Assembly (NCBI RefSeq): GCF_024055665.1
Contig: NZ_JAMXMC010000008.1
Location: forward strand, 186,001 to 250,000
From: Ideonella oryzae
GTDB taxonomy: Bacteria > Pseudomonadota > Gammaproteobacteria > Burkholderiales > Burkholderiaceae_C
Length of the DNA: 64,000 nucleotides
Direction of reading: 5' to 3'
The notes below the pieces were generated by a model, which saw nothing but the letters and a program-made list of their open reading frames with translations, was not told the DNA's origin and did no database searches. Position numbers and translations under genes: made by a program. Position 1 is the stretch's first letter, and each line of letters opens with the position of its first letter. Shown here piece after piece: positions 35,001 to 44,827 of the stretch.

Positions 35001-35784
35001 CCGCCACTTGGTCCAGCAACCAGGCACGCAGATCCTCGGCCCGCGCGGCCCAGCCGTCACGCAGCCGGGTCAGGGCGTCGGCGCGGGCCTGACGGGCCTG
35101 CTGCACCACGTCGGCCAGCCGCCCCTGCCCGGCCGTGGCCGGCCGCGGCAGGTCCAGCAGGGCCGCGGCATCGGCCTGCAAGGCCGTCACATCGGGCCAC
35201 AGGGACAGCACCTCGTCCAGCAGTTCGCCCCGCAGCGGGTAGACCTGCTGGCGCCAGTGGTCGTGGGCGGCCTGGGTCAGCAGCTGGGCCTCGTCGGGCA
35301 CCAGCTCTTCCTCGAAGAGCTGGCCGCTGTCGAAGGCGTGCTCGCGCAGCATGCGCTGGCACCAGGCGTCGATGGTGTGGATGGCAGCGTCGTCCATGCC
35401 CTCGGCCGCCAGGGCCAGGCGCCAGGCGGCCTGCTGCCGTTCGGCTTCACCGGGGCAGGAGGCCAGCAGCGCCGCCAGGAACTCGTCGCCCGCAGGCAGG
35501 GCCTGCGGCCCGGCGCGGAAGACCTGGGCAGCCTCCAGCAGGCGGGCGCGGATGCGGTCCGACAGCTCGCGGGTGGCCGCGCGGGTGAAGGTCATGACCA
35601 GGATCTGGTCGGGCCGCAGCGGCCCGCGCGGGCAGGCCTGTTCGCCGCCGTGGCCCAGCACCAGGCGCAGGTAGAGCGCGGCGATCGTCCAGGTCTTGCC
35701 AGTGCCGGCGCTGGCCTCGATCAGCTGGCTGCCGTGCAGCGGAAAGTTCAAAGGGTCCAGGCGTTGGCTGGTGGGTTCGCTCAT
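32083..35784 (-). CDS. recB: Exodeoxyribonuclease V subunit beta
   Basis: 3'-5' helicase and nuclease subunit of RecBCD. It is 1233 aa, near the E. coli size of 1180. The P-loop is EASAGTGKT (23-31), UvrD-type motif II is IDEFQDTSALQ, and motif IV/VI sequences such as LEYPVVCLPF and FYVALTRARHALWLGF are intact. The nuclease active site is in MLMGFADLVFEHDGRYWVLDYKS (D...DYK). Start ATG 35784 has the recC stop only one base upstream. Confidence 0.95.
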   Translation of the reverse strand: MSEPTSQRLDPLNFPLHGSQLIEASAGTGKTWTIAALYLRLVLGHGGEQACPRGPLRPDQILVMTFTRAATRELSDRIRARLLEAAQVFRAGPQALPAGDEFLAALLASCPGEAERQQAAWRLALAAEGMDDAAIHTIDAWCQRMLREHAFDSGQLFEEELVPDEAQLLTQAAHDHWRQQVYPLRGELLDEVLSLWPDVTALQADAAALLDLPRPATAGQGRLADVVQQARQARADALTRLRDGWAARAEDLRAWLLDQVADKGAWNGAKLKPANFGKWLDNLAAWGRGGPDAPDQPDLKTGWTRLTVAGLLEARKPDLPPPAWPPALAELEALPAALAGLPSVRDTLRLHAAARIAARLALLKRQAAQFGFADLQQRLLQALDGPRGEALRQRIVGQTPVALIDEFQDTSALQYALFDRLYRVADNAPDTALLLIGDPKQSIYRFRGADIGSYLRARQATEGRHHMLGTNFRSTQALVAAVNHGFAQAEARPGEGAFGYRSAAGNPVPLEPVGARGRAERLVHDGEGVPALTLVHDLLPRAFEQHLRPMAERCAEQIVQWLNGPQTGFERTGQGVQRLRPADIAVLVRSGREARAVRAALRRRQVASVYLSDRESVLASDEAADLLRWLQAVAQPQDTRLVRAALATRTLGLPLATLQQLADDDEAFDPYAELMRQLQALWQAQGVLPLVRQTVHRLDLGARWLSQPEGERRLTNLLHLAELLQAQSARLEGEQALIRWLAEAIDDAQQGRGGGGDEQIVRLESDADLVQVITVHKSKGLEYPVVCLPFATSLRPADGRSTPFVLREDDAGQPRLVLAPGKDDLAWAEQERLREDLRLFYVALTRARHALWLGFTALTIGNSPACQTHRSAAGWLLAGPEATTPEALAQALVGWAAGCRDIALQPAGPAVGLTPLAPREAPLPLAEAPVYAGQFDRRWGIGSFSALVRDLGGVPSLGVTQAPRPADDEPDAEPVPGAMLRAATADNAPAWHRFERGALAGNFLHDQLEWLAQEGFDRAEEPMVAEALARRITRTGREAAAPDVVHWLQTLLHTPLPGLGAPLADLQRLLPEMEFWLPAEKLPVAELDALCQAHLLPGQPRPALSARELHGMLMGFADLVFEHDGRYWVLDYKSNQLGPDGRAYSPEALDAAMLHHRYDVQAALYLLALHRLLRARLGDAYRPEAQLGGALYLFLRGIDGPTRGTVHLPPPLALLDALDAWLGGTPATEATTC

Positions 35785-35785
35785 C

Positions 35786-38700
35786 TCAGCCCTCCTCCTC
35801 GGCCAGGGTATCCAGGCCGCTGCCGTGCATCTCGATTTGCACCTGCTGCGCCACCCAGGCGGCCAGCGGGGCGTAAAGCCGCGCGGCCCAGACCTCGAAC
35901 TGGCCATCGACCGTCAGGGCCTCGAAATCCTCGAACAGCCGGGCCAGACAGGGGTCGGCCACCTCGCCGGTGTGGGTGAAGCTGCCCTCGTAGGCCTGTT
36001 CCGGTCGTTCCTGCCGCACCCAGGCCAGCGCGGTGCGCAAGGCCACCGGCAGGGGCGCGTCCATGCCGGCCTGCCAGCCTTCGAGCAGCGCGGGCAGCAC
36101 CGCCCTCGCCTCTTCCCCGTCGGACGGCTGGCAGCGCAGCGTGGCGTCCCGCCCCACCAGCACCACGCCCACCGGCGTGTCCATGGCAGCGGCGGCCAGG
36201 GTCCAGAGCCAGGCCGCCAGCAGCGGTTCGGCCCGCGGGGTTTCCTTGCCCGGCGATCCCTGGACCAGCCGGCTGGGCGTGATGAGCAGGGCCACCGGCA
36301 GACCACCGGGCGCCTGGCGCAGCCCCTGCAGCCAGTCCTGCAGCACCACCTGGCCGGCACGGGCCTCCACCGGGCGGTGGGGCGCCGGCTCGGGCCACTG
36401 GGCTTGTTCGCGCGCCCAGGCGGCCAGCTGACGGTCCAGCATCTCGGCCAGGGTCTGGGCCACCTTCTGCCCCGGCCCGCCCAGGGGCAGCGCCCCTTCG
36501 CGCTGGATCTGCTGGACCAGGGTCGCAGCGTTCACGGGGGCCTGCGCATCGCCCGCCGCGCCCACGGCCTGCTCCAGCAGACGGCCCAGCAAACCGTGGG
36601 CCTCCAGCCCATCCAGCGCAAAGCGTTCCTCGTCCTCGGTGAGCGCATCGGCCTCATCGAAGACCACACCCAGCCGGTGGCGGAAGAAGGCCTTGACCGG
36701 GTTGCGCAGGAAGCGGGCGAGCAACTCCAGTGTCAGCACGGTGGGTACGGCCTCGGCCTCCTGCACCACCGGGGCAGGCGACGGCGCCTCAGCCACGGCG
36801 GCCGCATGGGCCTGCCGCCATTCCCGGGCGTAGGTCTGGAATGCGCTGCCGGGCTCGAAGTAGCGGCGGCTGAAAGGCTGCAGCGGATGCTCCCGGGTGC
36901 GTTCAGTCACCACGGCCGGGCTCCAGCCGGCGGCCAGGTAATCGCGCAACTGGGCCACCAGCACCGAGGGCGGTTGCGCGCTGTTGTCGCGCACGCTGCG
37001 GCCTGTCCAACTGACATAGAGCTGCCGGCGGGCAGACAGCAGCGCTTCCAGCATCAGCTGGCGGTCGTCGTCGCGCCGGGCGCGGTCACCCGGGCGGCCT
37101 TGGCCGGGCTGGGCCATCAGGTCGAAGTCGCTGCGCGGCGCGCGGCGCGGGTAGTCGCCTTCGTTCATGCCCAGCAGGCAGACCAGTTCGAAAGGGATGG
37201 CCCGCATCGGCATCAGGGTGCAGAAGGTCACGCCGCCGGCCCGGAAGCGTCGGTTCAGCGCAGGCTCGTCCAGTGCGCCCAGCCAGGCCTCCCGCGCCAC
37301 CGCCAGGGGCACCGGGCGGTCGAAGCCGGCCAGGTCGCAGTCACGCAGCCAGCGCGACAGGGCCTCGTCCAGCGCCTGCAGCACCTGGCGTTCGTCCTCG
37401 CTGCGGCCGAGGAAGAGATCCGCCAGCAGTGCCCGCCCGCGCTCGGCCCATTCGACCGGCGTGGCGGGTGTGTCCAACTGCGGCCACCAGTGATTCAGGC
37501 GGTCCAGCAGCTCGGCCAGGCCCCCGGCCAGCTCGGCCTCCAGGCCCGCCACCTCGGCATGGGGTTCGATGCCGGCAAAGGGTTCGTCCACCCCGGGGGC
37601 CCGGGGCGCACCGCCGGCGGCATAGCCCATCAGCATGCGCCGCAGCGCCCACCAGGCGCTGTTGACCGGGCCGCATTCGGCCAGGCCCAGGCGCTCACGC
37701 TGCGCGGCCGACAAGCCCCAGCGAAGACCGGCATCCTCCATCCACTGGGTCAGCCGTGGCAGGGCCTCGGCGTCCAGGCCGAAACGGGCCGCCAGGGCGG
37801 GTACCTCGATCAGGTCGCGCAGCTCGCTGGCGGTGCAGCGCTGCTGCGGCAGGCGCAGCAGCCATTCGACGGCGGTGACGATGGGGCTGCTGCGCTTGGC
37901 GCTGAGGTCGGCGATGTCGTAGGGGATGTGGCGGGCGTCATGACGCCCGTACTGGCCGAACACGGCGTGGATGGCGGGCGCGAAGGCTTCGATGTCCGGC
38001 ACCATCACCACGATGTCGCGTGGGGCCAGGGCCCGTTCGCCCGCGGGTGTGGGCCGGGCCAGCTCGCGCAGCAGGTGGTCGTGCAGCACCTCGACCTCGC
38101 GCATGGCGCTGTGCGCCAACTGGAAGACGATGGAACGGTCGTCAGCCGCGATTTCGGCGTGGGGATGCTCGGCCAGCGGCGTCAGGTCACGGATGTGGGC
38201 CTGCACCTGGCGCAGCAGCGGCAGCCCGACCGCGCCATCGTCGGCGCCCTCCTCGTCGAAGAGGTCCAGCCGCGGCAGGGCAAAGCGCTGGCGCGCCTGT
38301 TGGGCGTCGTCGAAGGCGTCAAGCTGACGCACGAAGTCCCGCCCCTGGCGGCCCCAGGCGGCCAGCAGCGGGTGGGCGTGCAGATGCAGGGCCTCCAACG
38401 GGGTCTCGGCCAAATCGCGCCCGGCCTTGAGCGGCTGGCGGCGGCGCTGCTGACGCAAGAGCTCGCGGCCATCGATGATGTCGGCCCAGTGGAAACGGCA
38501 GGGGTTGGGCACCGCCAGCACCACCTGGCTGTGGCGGGACAGGGCCGCCAGCAGTTCCAGTGTGGGCAGGGGCACATGGGTCATGCCGAACAGCACCACG
38601 CGGCGCGGCAAGGGGCCGGCGAAGTGATCGGCCTCGTGCAGCCGGGCCAACACCTGACGGTGCAATTGAGGCCGCAAGGCACCCAGCGCACCCGGCCCCA

Positions 38701-39271
38701 CCGAGGCCAGCAGCGCCCGCCACAGCAGCGGCTGCCAGGCCTGGTCGGCAGGCACCGGCACGGTCTGTCCATGGCCGTCGCGCAGCACGTCCTGCCCTTC
38801 AGCCCAGTCGCCCAGCCAGTCGGCCCGGTAGACCTGGTACTGGTCCAGCAGGTCGGCCAGGCGCTGGGCCAGTTGCAGCAGGCGCTCCGGGTCGTCGTCG
38901 TGCAGAAAGCCGGCCACCGGCGCAAAGCCCGGCTGCTGGGTCAGATCCGGCAGCAGACGCACCAGGCGCCAGGTCAGCGCGGCCTTGTCCAGCGGGGAAT
39001 CGCGCGGCACGCCTTCGCGGCCCAGCACCTGGCGGTAGAGCCACCACTGGAAGCGCGCGGGCAGCTCCACCCGCGAGGCGGCACACACGCCCATCGTGCC
39101 GGCCAGCGTCATCTTCAGCCACTCGGCCATGCCGTTGCTCTGCACCAGCACGATCTCGTCTTCCAGTGGTGAGAGCGGTTGCCGGGCCAGCCAGCCGGCC
39201 ACCGTCTCGGCCAGCAGTTCGGCGCGGTTGCCGTGCAGGACCAGCAGGCCGGTGGGGAGGGAGGCGCTCAT
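35786..39271 (-). CDS. recC: Exodeoxyribonuclease V subunit gamma
   Basis: Chi-recognition and structural subunit of RecBCD, a degenerate helicase/nuclease. It is 1161 aa. It begins MSASLPTGLLVLHGNRAELLAE; LVQSNGMAEWLKMTLA and LPARFQWWLYRQVLG match the first region of RecC, and the later ISYRGHIPYDIADLSAK-type segment follows in the middle. The ATG at 39271 is chosen because the frame upstream runs into the tRNA-Pro gene. First of the recC-recB-recD operon. A terminator for the tRNA-Pro transcript lies between 39386 and 39416, so recC needs a promoter in 39272-39385, not obvious by eye. Confidence 0.93.
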   Translation of the reverse strand: MSASLPTGLLVLHGNRAELLAETVAGWLARQPLSPLEDEIVLVQSNGMAEWLKMTLAGTMGVCAASRVELPARFQWWLYRQVLGREGVPRDSPLDKAALTWRLVRLLPDLTQQPGFAPVAGFLHDDDPERLLQLAQRLADLLDQYQVYRADWLGDWAEGQDVLRDGHGQTVPVPADQAWQPLLWRALLASVGPGALGALRPQLHRQVLARLHEADHFAGPLPRRVVLFGMTHVPLPTLELLAALSRHSQVVLAVPNPCRFHWADIIDGRELLRQQRRRQPLKAGRDLAETPLEALHLHAHPLLAAWGRQGRDFVRQLDAFDDAQQARQRFALPRLDLFDEEGADDGAVGLPLLRQVQAHIRDLTPLAEHPHAEIAADDRSIVFQLAHSAMREVEVLHDHLLRELARPTPAGERALAPRDIVVMVPDIEAFAPAIHAVFGQYGRHDARHIPYDIADLSAKRSSPIVTAVEWLLRLPQQRCTASELRDLIEVPALAARFGLDAEALPRLTQWMEDAGLRWGLSAAQRERLGLAECGPVNSAWWALRRMLMGYAAGGAPRAPGVDEPFAGIEPHAEVAGLEAELAGGLAELLDRLNHWWPQLDTPATPVEWAERGRALLADLFLGRSEDERQVLQALDEALSRWLRDCDLAGFDRPVPLAVAREAWLGALDEPALNRRFRAGGVTFCTLMPMRAIPFELVCLLGMNEGDYPRRAPRSDFDLMAQPGQGRPGDRARRDDDRQLMLEALLSARRQLYVSWTGRSVRDNSAQPPSVLVAQLRDYLAAGWSPAVVTERTREHPLQPFSRRYFEPGSAFQTYAREWRQAHAAAVAEAPSPAPVVQEAEAVPTVLTLELLARFLRNPVKAFFRHRLGVVFDEADALTEDEERFALDGLEAHGLLGRLLEQAVGAAGDAQAPVNAATLVQQIQREGALPLGGPGQKVAQTLAEMLDRQLAAWAREQAQWPEPAPHRPVEARAGQVVLQDWLQGLRQAPGGLPVALLITPSRLVQGSPGKETPRAEPLLAAWLWTLAAAAMDTPVGVVLVGRDATLRCQPSDGEEARAVLPALLEGWQAGMDAPLPVALRTALAWVRQERPEQAYEGSFTHTGEVADPCLARLFEDFEALTVDGQFEVWAARLYAPLAAWVAQQVQIEMHGSGLDTLAEEEG

Positions 39272-39385
39272 GGTGCGAGTATCGGTCGGAAGAAGGTCTT
39301 CATCAGACTCGCACAGGAGTGGCTCAGGAGAAGAGCCTGAGCGAACGGCGGCGCATGGTGCATGCCCAAAGGGCGCGCCACAAAG

Positions 39386-39416
39386 CAAAAAGCCCGGTTC
39401 CTTTCGGAACCGGGCT
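39386..39416 (-). terminator. Terminator of the tRNA-Pro/translation operon
   Basis: Perfect 11-bp stem with a TTTC/GAAA loop (39391-39416) followed on the minus strand by TTTTTGC. It lies 12 bases downstream of tRNA-Pro. Confidence 0.9.
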
Positions 39417-39427
39417 CGTGCTTTCTT

Positions 39428-39504
39428 TGGTCGGGGTGGCGGGATTCGAACTCGCGACCCCTTGCACCCCATGCAAGTGCGCTACCAGGCTGCGCTACAC
39501 CCCG
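39428..39504 (-). tRNA. tRNA-Pro (GGG)
   Basis: 77 nt including encoded CCA. Acceptor stem CGGGGTG / CACCCCG, anticodon stem CTTGC/GCAAG with loop ATGGGGT; anticodon GGG at 39470-39468. It follows the merR-type gene by 32 bases on the same strand; a -10-like TATATA sits upstream, so it may be both read through and independently started. Confidence 0.97.
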
Positions 39505-39535
39505 ACTGAAGCTAGAAGTATATACCGGAAATGGG

Positions 39536-40006
39536 TCAGATGGAAAGTAATTCGTGAATCGATTGAAGTTCTTCGCGCAGCTGAGCCAGGCTGGGGTTGT
39601 CCGGCAGCGGCGGACGCACGCTGAGTTCGGCGATGGCGAGGTGGCTGGCCAGGGCCGCCATGGGCACGGCCGTCGCAGACGGCTCTCGCACATCAAGGCC
39701 GTCAAGCACCACCACATCGTCCTGGGCCGCCGCATCCCCCGAATCACCCTCGATCAGGCGGTTGCGCGCTCCGCTGATCGTGAAACCCTGGTCGTACAGC
39801 AGTTCGCGGATGCGGCGGATCAGCAGCACCTCGTGATGCTGGTAGTAGCGGCGGTTGCCGCGGCGCTTCATTGGCCGCAGTTGGGTGAACTCCTGCTCCC
39901 AGTAGCGCAGCACATAGGGCTTCACCCCGCACAGCTCGCTGACCTCACCGATGGTGAAGTAGCGCTTGGCGGGGATGGCCGGCAGCTCGATGTGGGCGTC
40001 TGACAT
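39536..40006 (-). CDS. MerR family transcriptional regulator
   Basis: A 156-aa protein with an N-terminal MerR winged helix ([40 protein letters not shown]). The C-terminal half has no metal-binding cysteines and looks like a short coil. It is the gene regularly found after ihfA and before tRNA-Pro in Burkholderiales. Related proteins are annotated MlrA/CueR-like, but the target is unknown. It starts 60 bases after the ihfA stop. Confidence 0.9.
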   Translation of the reverse strand: MSDAHIELPAIPAKRYFTIGEVSELCGVKPYVLRYWEQEFTQLRPMKRRGNRRYYQHHEVLLIRRIRELLYDQGFTISGARNRLIEGDSGDAAAQDDVVVLDGLDVREPSATAVPMAALASHLAIAELSVRPPLPDNPSLAQLREELQSIHELLSI

Positions 40007-40066
40007 GGCGTGGATTCAACAGGAGCGCACCAGCGATGGGGCCGGCGCGAACAGGGAGAGGAAACT

Positions 40067-40441
40067 TTACTCGAAGTCTTCGGAGGGCGGGACATCGCCC
40101 TGCACCACCGCCTTGAGCTTGGCGCTGGCGTGGAACGTGACCACATTGCGGGCCTTGATAGGGATCGACTCGCCCGTGCGCGGGTTCCGTCCTGGGCGCG
40201 GCGCTTTGCGACGAATTGCAAAATTGCCGAACCCCGAGAGCTTCACATCCTCACCCTTGACGAGGGCCTCCGTGATGATCTCGAAGAAGGCCTCGACCAT
40301 GTCCTTGGACTCGCGCTTGTTGAGGCCGAGTCGTTCGAACAGCAGTTCGGACAGCTCGGCCTTGGTCAGCGTCGGCGTTTCCACCGAGGTCAGCAGCACG
40401 CGCTCGCCGCCGGGCAGATCGTCTTGGGCATCCATGCTCAT
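40067..40441 (-). CDS. ihfA: Integration host factor subunit alpha
   Basis: DNA-bending nucleoid protein, heterodimer with IhfB. It is 124 aa from ATG 40441. HU/IHF fold elements: [30 protein letters not shown], the beta arm with [20 protein letters not shown], and the C-terminal [12 protein letters not shown] 17-residue N-terminal extension before the HU core is longer than in E. coli. The ribosome site GGAGAGGG lies 6 bases before. It follows pheT by 23 bases, as in many proteobacteria. Confidence 0.95.
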   Translation of the reverse strand: MSMDAQDDLPGGERVLLTSVETPTLTKAELSELLFERLGLNKRESKDMVEAFFEIITEALVKGEDVKLSGFGNFAIRRKAPRPGRNPRTGESIPIKARNVVTFHASAKLKAVVQGDVPPSEDFE

Positions 40442-40464
40442 CGACTTCCCTCTCCTACTTCCAT

Positions 40465-42888
40465 TCAAGCACGCAGGCGTGCGCCGTGGGCCGCTTGCAC
40501 CCGAGCCACCGCGGCGGCGATGACCGCCTCGATGCGCTCGTCGTTCAGCGTGGTCTCGTTGTCCAGCAGTTCCAGGCGCACCGCCAGGCTGCGCTCGCCT
40601 GCCGGGATGTCGGCCGTGGGCTGGGCCGGCTTGTAGATGTCGAACAGCACCGCCGTGCGCACCAGGCCTTGCGGGTCAGCGCGCAGGGTGTCGATCAGGG
40701 CTTCGTGGCTGACCTTGTCGGAGACCACCAGGGCCAGGTCGCGCAGGCTGCTCTGCTGGCGCGGCACCGGCTGGGCGACCGGCACGGGGCGTGCCTGCAC
40801 GGCGGACAGATTGAGCTCGAACAGCACCGGAGCCTGTGGCAGGTCATAGGCCTGGCGCCACTTGGGATGCAACTCGCCCACATGGCCGATCACCTCGCCA
40901 TCCAGCAACACCGCGGCACAGCGTCCCGGGTGCATGGCGGGATGCTCGGCCGCCTGGAAGCTGGCCTTGTACGGCGCGAGCAGCGCTTCGACATCGCCCT
41001 TCGCATCGAAGAAATCGACGTTGCGCTCGGGCTCGCCCCACTGCAGCGGCAAGGCCTGACCATAGGCCAGACCGCCGACATGCATGGGCTGGCAGACACC
41101 TGCGACGCTGGTATCGGTGGAGGCCACGCTGGCGTCGCGCCAGAACACGCGGCCCACCTCGAACACCCGCACGCGCGAGGCCCGGCGCGCCAGGTTGTAC
41201 TTGAGCACATTGACCAGGCTGCCCATCAGGCTCGAGCGCATCACGGCCAGCGGGGCGGCGATGGGGTTGAGCACCTTGATCGGGTCCTCGTTGCCGGACA
41301 GCTCACGCTCCCAACGTTCCTCGACGAAGCTGAAGTTGATCGTCTCCTGGTAGCCCAGTGCGGCCAGGGCATGGCGCACGGCGTGGCTGCTGCGGCGCGC
41401 CTCGGGGCGCACCTTCACGGTCACCGGAGCCAGCGGCGGGGTGGCGGGCAGGCGGTGGAAGCCCAGCACCCGCACCACCTCCTCGATCAGGTCTTCCTCG
41501 ATCGTCAGGTCGAAGCGCCAGGACGGCGGCGTGACGGTCAGCTCGCCCTCGCCTTCGGTGGTCTGCAGGCCCAGACGCTGCATCACGCCCACGCACTCTG
41601 CCTGGGTGACGGGCATGCCGATGACCTTGGCCGCGCGGGCCACGCGCAGGCGCACCGGCCGGCGCTCGGGCATGGCCGGCTGCACGTCGGTGATCGGGCC
41701 GGCCTGGCCGCCGCAGATCTGCTGCACCAACGCAGTGATGCGCTCGATGTGCTCGACCGTCTGCTGCGGGTCCACACCGCGTTCGAAGCGGTGGCCGGCA
41801 TCGGTCGAGAAGTTGAAGCGGCGCGAGCGGCCGGCGATGGCCGTGGGCCACCAGAAGGCAGCTTCGATGTAGATGTTGCGGGTGTCGTCGGACACGGCGG
41901 TGGCGTCACCGCCCATGATGCCGGCCAGCGATTCGACGGCCTGGTCATCGGCGATCACGCCAACCTGGCCATCCACCGTGATGGTGTTGCCGTTGAGCAG
42001 CTTGAGCGTCTCGCCCTCGCGGCCCCAGCGCACCTGCAAGCCGCCGTGGATCTTGTCCAGGTCGAAGATGTGCGACGGGCGGCCCAGCTCGAACATCACG
42101 TAGTTGGAGATGTCCACCAGCGGGCTCACCGCGCGCTGGCCGCAGCGCGCCAGGCGCTCGACCATCCAGGCCGGCGTCTGGGCCTGGGTGGTCACGCCGC
42201 GCACGATGCGACCCGAGAAGCGGCCGCACAGGTCGCTGGCCTGCACGTCCACCGCCAGGGTGTCGTCCAGCGCGGGGGCCACGGCGTCGATGCGGGGCGC
42301 GTTCAGCGGCGTGCCGGTCAGCGCGGAGACCTCGCGCGCCACGCCGTACACGCTCAGGCAGTGCGCCAGGTTGGGCGTGAGCTTGAGGGTGAAGAGCGTG
42401 TCGTCCAGGTTCAGGTACTGGCGGATGTCCTGGCCCAGCGGCGCGTCGGCCGGCAGCTCCAGCAGGCCGCCATGGTCCTCGCTGAGCTGCAGTTCGCGGG
42501 CCGAGCACAGCATGCCGAAGCTTTCCACGCCGCGCAGCTTGCCCACCTTGATCTGGAAGGGCTTGCCATCTTCGCCCGGGGGCAGTTCGGCGCCCACCAT
42601 GGCCAGGGGCACGCGGATGCCCACGCGGGCGTTCGGCGCACCGCAGACGATCTGCAGCGGGCCGTCCTTGCTGTGCGGGCCGGCGTCCACGCGGCACACG
42701 CGCAGGCGGTCGGCATTGGGATGCTGCTCGGCCTCGACGATCTCGCCCACCACGATGTTCGTGAACGGCGGCGCCACCGGGCTCATCTCTTCCACCTCCA
42801 GACCGGCCATGGTCAGCAGGTCGGCCAGTTGCTGGGTGGAGATCGGTGGGTTGCAGAACTCGCGCAACCAGGATTCAGGGAATTGCAT
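40465..42888 (-). CDS. pheT: Phenylalanyl-tRNA synthetase beta subunit
   Basis: Charges tRNA-Phe together with PheS. It is 807 aa. The N-terminal EMAP/OB tRNA-binding domain ([28 protein letters not shown]) is followed by the B3/B4 editing region, the B5 domain and the C-terminal anticodon-binding domain ([26 protein letters not shown]). It is 66 bases downstream of pheS and 23 bases upstream of ihfA. Confidence 0.96.
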   Translation of the reverse strand: MQFPESWLREFCNPPISTQQLADLLTMAGLEVEEMSPVAPPFTNIVVGEIVEAEQHPNADRLRVCRVDAGPHSKDGPLQIVCGAPNARVGIRVPLAMVGAELPPGEDGKPFQIKVGKLRGVESFGMLCSARELQLSEDHGGLLELPADAPLGQDIRQYLNLDDTLFTLKLTPNLAHCLSVYGVAREVSALTGTPLNAPRIDAVAPALDDTLAVDVQASDLCGRFSGRIVRGVTTQAQTPAWMVERLARCGQRAVSPLVDISNYVMFELGRPSHIFDLDKIHGGLQVRWGREGETLKLLNGNTITVDGQVGVIADDQAVESLAGIMGGDATAVSDDTRNIYIEAAFWWPTAIAGRSRRFNFSTDAGHRFERGVDPQQTVEHIERITALVQQICGGQAGPITDVQPAMPERRPVRLRVARAAKVIGMPVTQAECVGVMQRLGLQTTEGEGELTVTPPSWRFDLTIEEDLIEEVVRVLGFHRLPATPPLAPVTVKVRPEARRSSHAVRHALAALGYQETINFSFVEERWERELSGNEDPIKVLNPIAAPLAVMRSSLMGSLVNVLKYNLARRASRVRVFEVGRVFWRDASVASTDTSVAGVCQPMHVGGLAYGQALPLQWGEPERNVDFFDAKGDVEALLAPYKASFQAAEHPAMHPGRCAAVLLDGEVIGHVGELHPKWRQAYDLPQAPVLFELNLSAVQARPVPVAQPVPRQQSSLRDLALVVSDKVSHEALIDTLRADPQGLVRTAVLFDIYKPAQPTADIPAGERSLAVRLELLDNETTLNDERIEAVIAAAVARVQAAHGARLRA

Positions 42889-42954
42889 GTTGGGATCCGA
42901 TGATGTTCTGGGAAACGGGCGGGAGCGGCGGGCACCTCGGGCGCCCTGCCCGGC

Positions 42955-44010
42955 TCACTTGAACTGGCTCAGGAAGCGCAGGTCACCGTCAAAGAACAGG
43001 CGCAGGTCGTTCACGCCGTAACGCAGCATGGTCAGCCGGTCGGGCCCCATGCCGAAGGCGAAGCCGATGTAGCGCTCGGGGTCCAGGCCGAAGTTGCGCA
43101 CCACGTTCGGATGCACCTGACCGGAACCGGCCACCTCCAGCCAACGGCCCTTCAGCGGCCCGCTGGCGAAGGCGATGTCCACCTCGGCCGAGGGCTCGGT
43201 GAACGGGAAGAACGACGGGCGGAAACGGATCTCTAGGTCGTCGGTCTCGAAGAAGTTGCGGAAAAAGTCGGCGAACACCGCCTTCAGGTCCTTGAAGGAC
43301 ACGTTCTCGCCGATCCACAGGCCTTCACACTGGTGGAACATCGGCGAATGGGTGGCGTCGCTGTCCACACGGTAGGTGCGGCCCGGCGCGATCACGCGGA
43401 TCTCGGGCATGGCCTGGCCCGCGGCCAGCGCGGCGGCGTGGCGCTTCACATGCTGGACAGCGTGCCGCACCTGCATCGGGCTGGTGTGGGTGCGCAGCAG
43501 GTGGCCGCTGCCATCCGGCGCCTTCGTGTCGACATAGAAGGTGTCGTGCATCGAGCGCGCGGGGTGGTCGGCCGGCGTGTTCAGCGCAGTGAAGTTGAAC
43601 CAGTCTTCCTCGATCTCGGGGCCATCGGCCACCTCGAAACCCATCGAGCCGAAGATGGCCTCGATGCGCTCCATCGTGCGGGACACCGGGTGCAACCCAC
43701 CCATGCCGTGCTGGCGGCCGGGCAGCGAGACGTCCAGCGACTCGGCCTTCAGCTGCGCCTGCAGCTCGGCCTCGGCCAGGGCCTGACGGCGTTCGGTCAG
43801 CAGCGACTCGATGCGCTGCTTGGTCTGGTTGATCTCGGCCCCGCGGGTCTTCTTTTCCTCATGGGACAAGGCGCCCATGCCCTTGAGGAGTTCGGTCACC
43901 TGACCGGCCTTGCCCAGGTAGCGGGCCTTGGCGTTTTCCAGCTCGGCTGGCGTGGCGGCGGCGGCGAAATCCGCCTGCGCAGCGCCCACCAGTAGGTCGA
44001 GATCGTTCAT
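42955..44010 (-). CDS. pheS: Phenylalanyl-tRNA synthetase alpha subunit
   Basis: Catalytic class II subunit, 351 aa. An N-terminal coiled coil precedes the core with [21 protein letters not shown] (motif 1), [19 protein letters not shown] (motif 2) and [17 protein letters not shown] (motif 3). The upstream 110 bases contain a terminator/antiterminator pair, so expression is probably set by attenuation after rplT. Confidence 0.96.
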   Translation of the reverse strand: MNDLDLLVGAAQADFAAAATPAELENAKARYLGKAGQVTELLKGMGALSHEEKKTRGAEINQTKQRIESLLTERRQALAEAELQAQLKAESLDVSLPGRQHGMGGLHPVSRTMERIEAIFGSMGFEVADGPEIEEDWFNFTALNTPADHPARSMHDTFYVDTKAPDGSGHLLRTHTSPMQVRHAVQHVKRHAAALAAGQAMPEIRVIAPGRTYRVDSDATHSPMFHQCEGLWIGENVSFKDLKAVFADFFRNFFETDDLEIRFRPSFFPFTEPSAEVDIAFASGPLKGRWLEVAGSGQVHPNVVRNFGLDPERYIGFAFGMGPDRLTMLRYGVNDLRLFFDGDLRFLSQFK

Positions 44011-44028
44011 GTTCGGTGCAAATCAATG

Positions 44029-44110
44029 AAAAAAAGGCCGACACCTGGGGTGACGGCCTTTGAGAGCCTGAGAGGGTTCCCAAAGCCTGCTGGGCAGGCC
44101 CCGGTCACCC
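44029..44110 (-). promoter_or_regulatory. Attenuator between rplT and pheS
   Basis: On the minus strand a stem AAAGGCCG-T-CACC / GGTG-T-CGGCCTTT (44033-44061, one internal mismatch) is followed by T residues (44029-44032): an intrinsic terminator 19 bases before pheS. The terminator's first arm contains GTCACCC (44048-44054 complement). A perfectly complementary GGGTGAC lies upstream (44104-44110 complement), only 10 bases after the rplT stop, so a competing antiterminator can form. No Phe-rich leader peptide is apparent here; the ribosome leaving rplT could cover the upstream arm. Confidence 0.65.
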
Positions 44111-44120
44111 TGCAGGGTTA

Positions 44121-44477
44121 TCAAGCAAGCTGGGCCTTCACCTTGTCGACGATGGCGGCAAAAGCGGCCGGGTCGTGGATGGCCATGTCCGACAGAACCT
44201 TGCGGTCGATGTCGATCGAGGCCTTCTTCAGGCCAGCCATGAACTTGCTGTAGGTCAGTCCCAGGCTGCGGGCACCGGCGTTGATACGGGCGATCCACAG
44301 TTGACGGAACACGCGCTTCTTGGCGCGACGGTCACGGTAGGCGTACTGACCCGCCTTCATCACCGCCTGCTTGGCGATGCGGAAGACGTTCTTGCGACGG
44401 CCGCGGAAGCCCTTGGCCAGGGCCAGAACCTTCTTATGACGAGCGCGGGCGGTAACACCACGTTTGACGCGAGGCAT
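44121..44477 (-). CDS. rplT: 50S ribosomal protein L20
   Basis: L20 binds 23S rRNA early in 50S assembly and, in other bacteria, represses its own operon. It is 118 aa, the standard length. It begins [23 protein letters not shown] and ends KVKAQLA. It follows rpmI by 26 bases and precedes the pheS attenuator. Confidence 0.97.
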   Translation of the reverse strand: MPRVKRGVTARARHKKVLALAKGFRGRRKNVFRIAKQAVMKAGQYAYRDRRAKKRVFRQLWIARINAGARSLGLTYSKFMAGLKKASIDIDRKVLSDMAIHDPAAFAAIVDKVKAQLA

Positions 44478-44503
44478 ATGTTTCTCCTTCTAGTCTTGGT
44501 GGA

Positions 44504-44707
44504 TTACAGGCCGGCGAACGGCAGCATCTGAGCGATGTGGCCCATGTTCGTCTCATGGACGTTGGCCGAACCGCGCAGCTGACGCTTGTTCTTGGTCGTC
44601 TTCTTGGTCAGGATGTGACGCTTGAAGGCTTGGCCGCGCTTGACGGTACCACCCGGGCGCACGCGGAAGCGCTTCTTGGCGCTGCTCTTGGTCTTCATCT
44701 TGGGCAT
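44504..44707 (-). CDS. rpmI: 50S ribosomal protein L35
   Basis: A 67-aa basic protein, [20 protein letters not shown] at the start. AAAGGAG lies 6 bases upstream of ATG 44707, so an in-frame extension upstream is rejected. In other bacteria L20 represses rpmI-rplT translation through the leader RNA. Confidence 0.97.
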   Translation of the reverse strand: MPKMKTKSSAKKRFRVRPGGTVKRGQAFKRHILTKKTTKNKRQLRGSANVHETNMGHIAQMLPFAGL

Positions 44708-44827
44708 GACTGCTCCTTTTATGACACCTCTGCTGGGCGGCGGCGTGGTCACACCGCGCTTGATGGCCTGCAGTGGCTTCTCTTCGCCGCCTGGTGACCA
44801 GACCAGACGGTGAAATCTTGAAAACGC

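Noticed and set aside
35696-39172. 1158-residue open frame antisense to recC
   Set aside because: RecC is clear on the opposite strand; the antisense product has a Gln/His/Leu-rich shadow composition and no domain.
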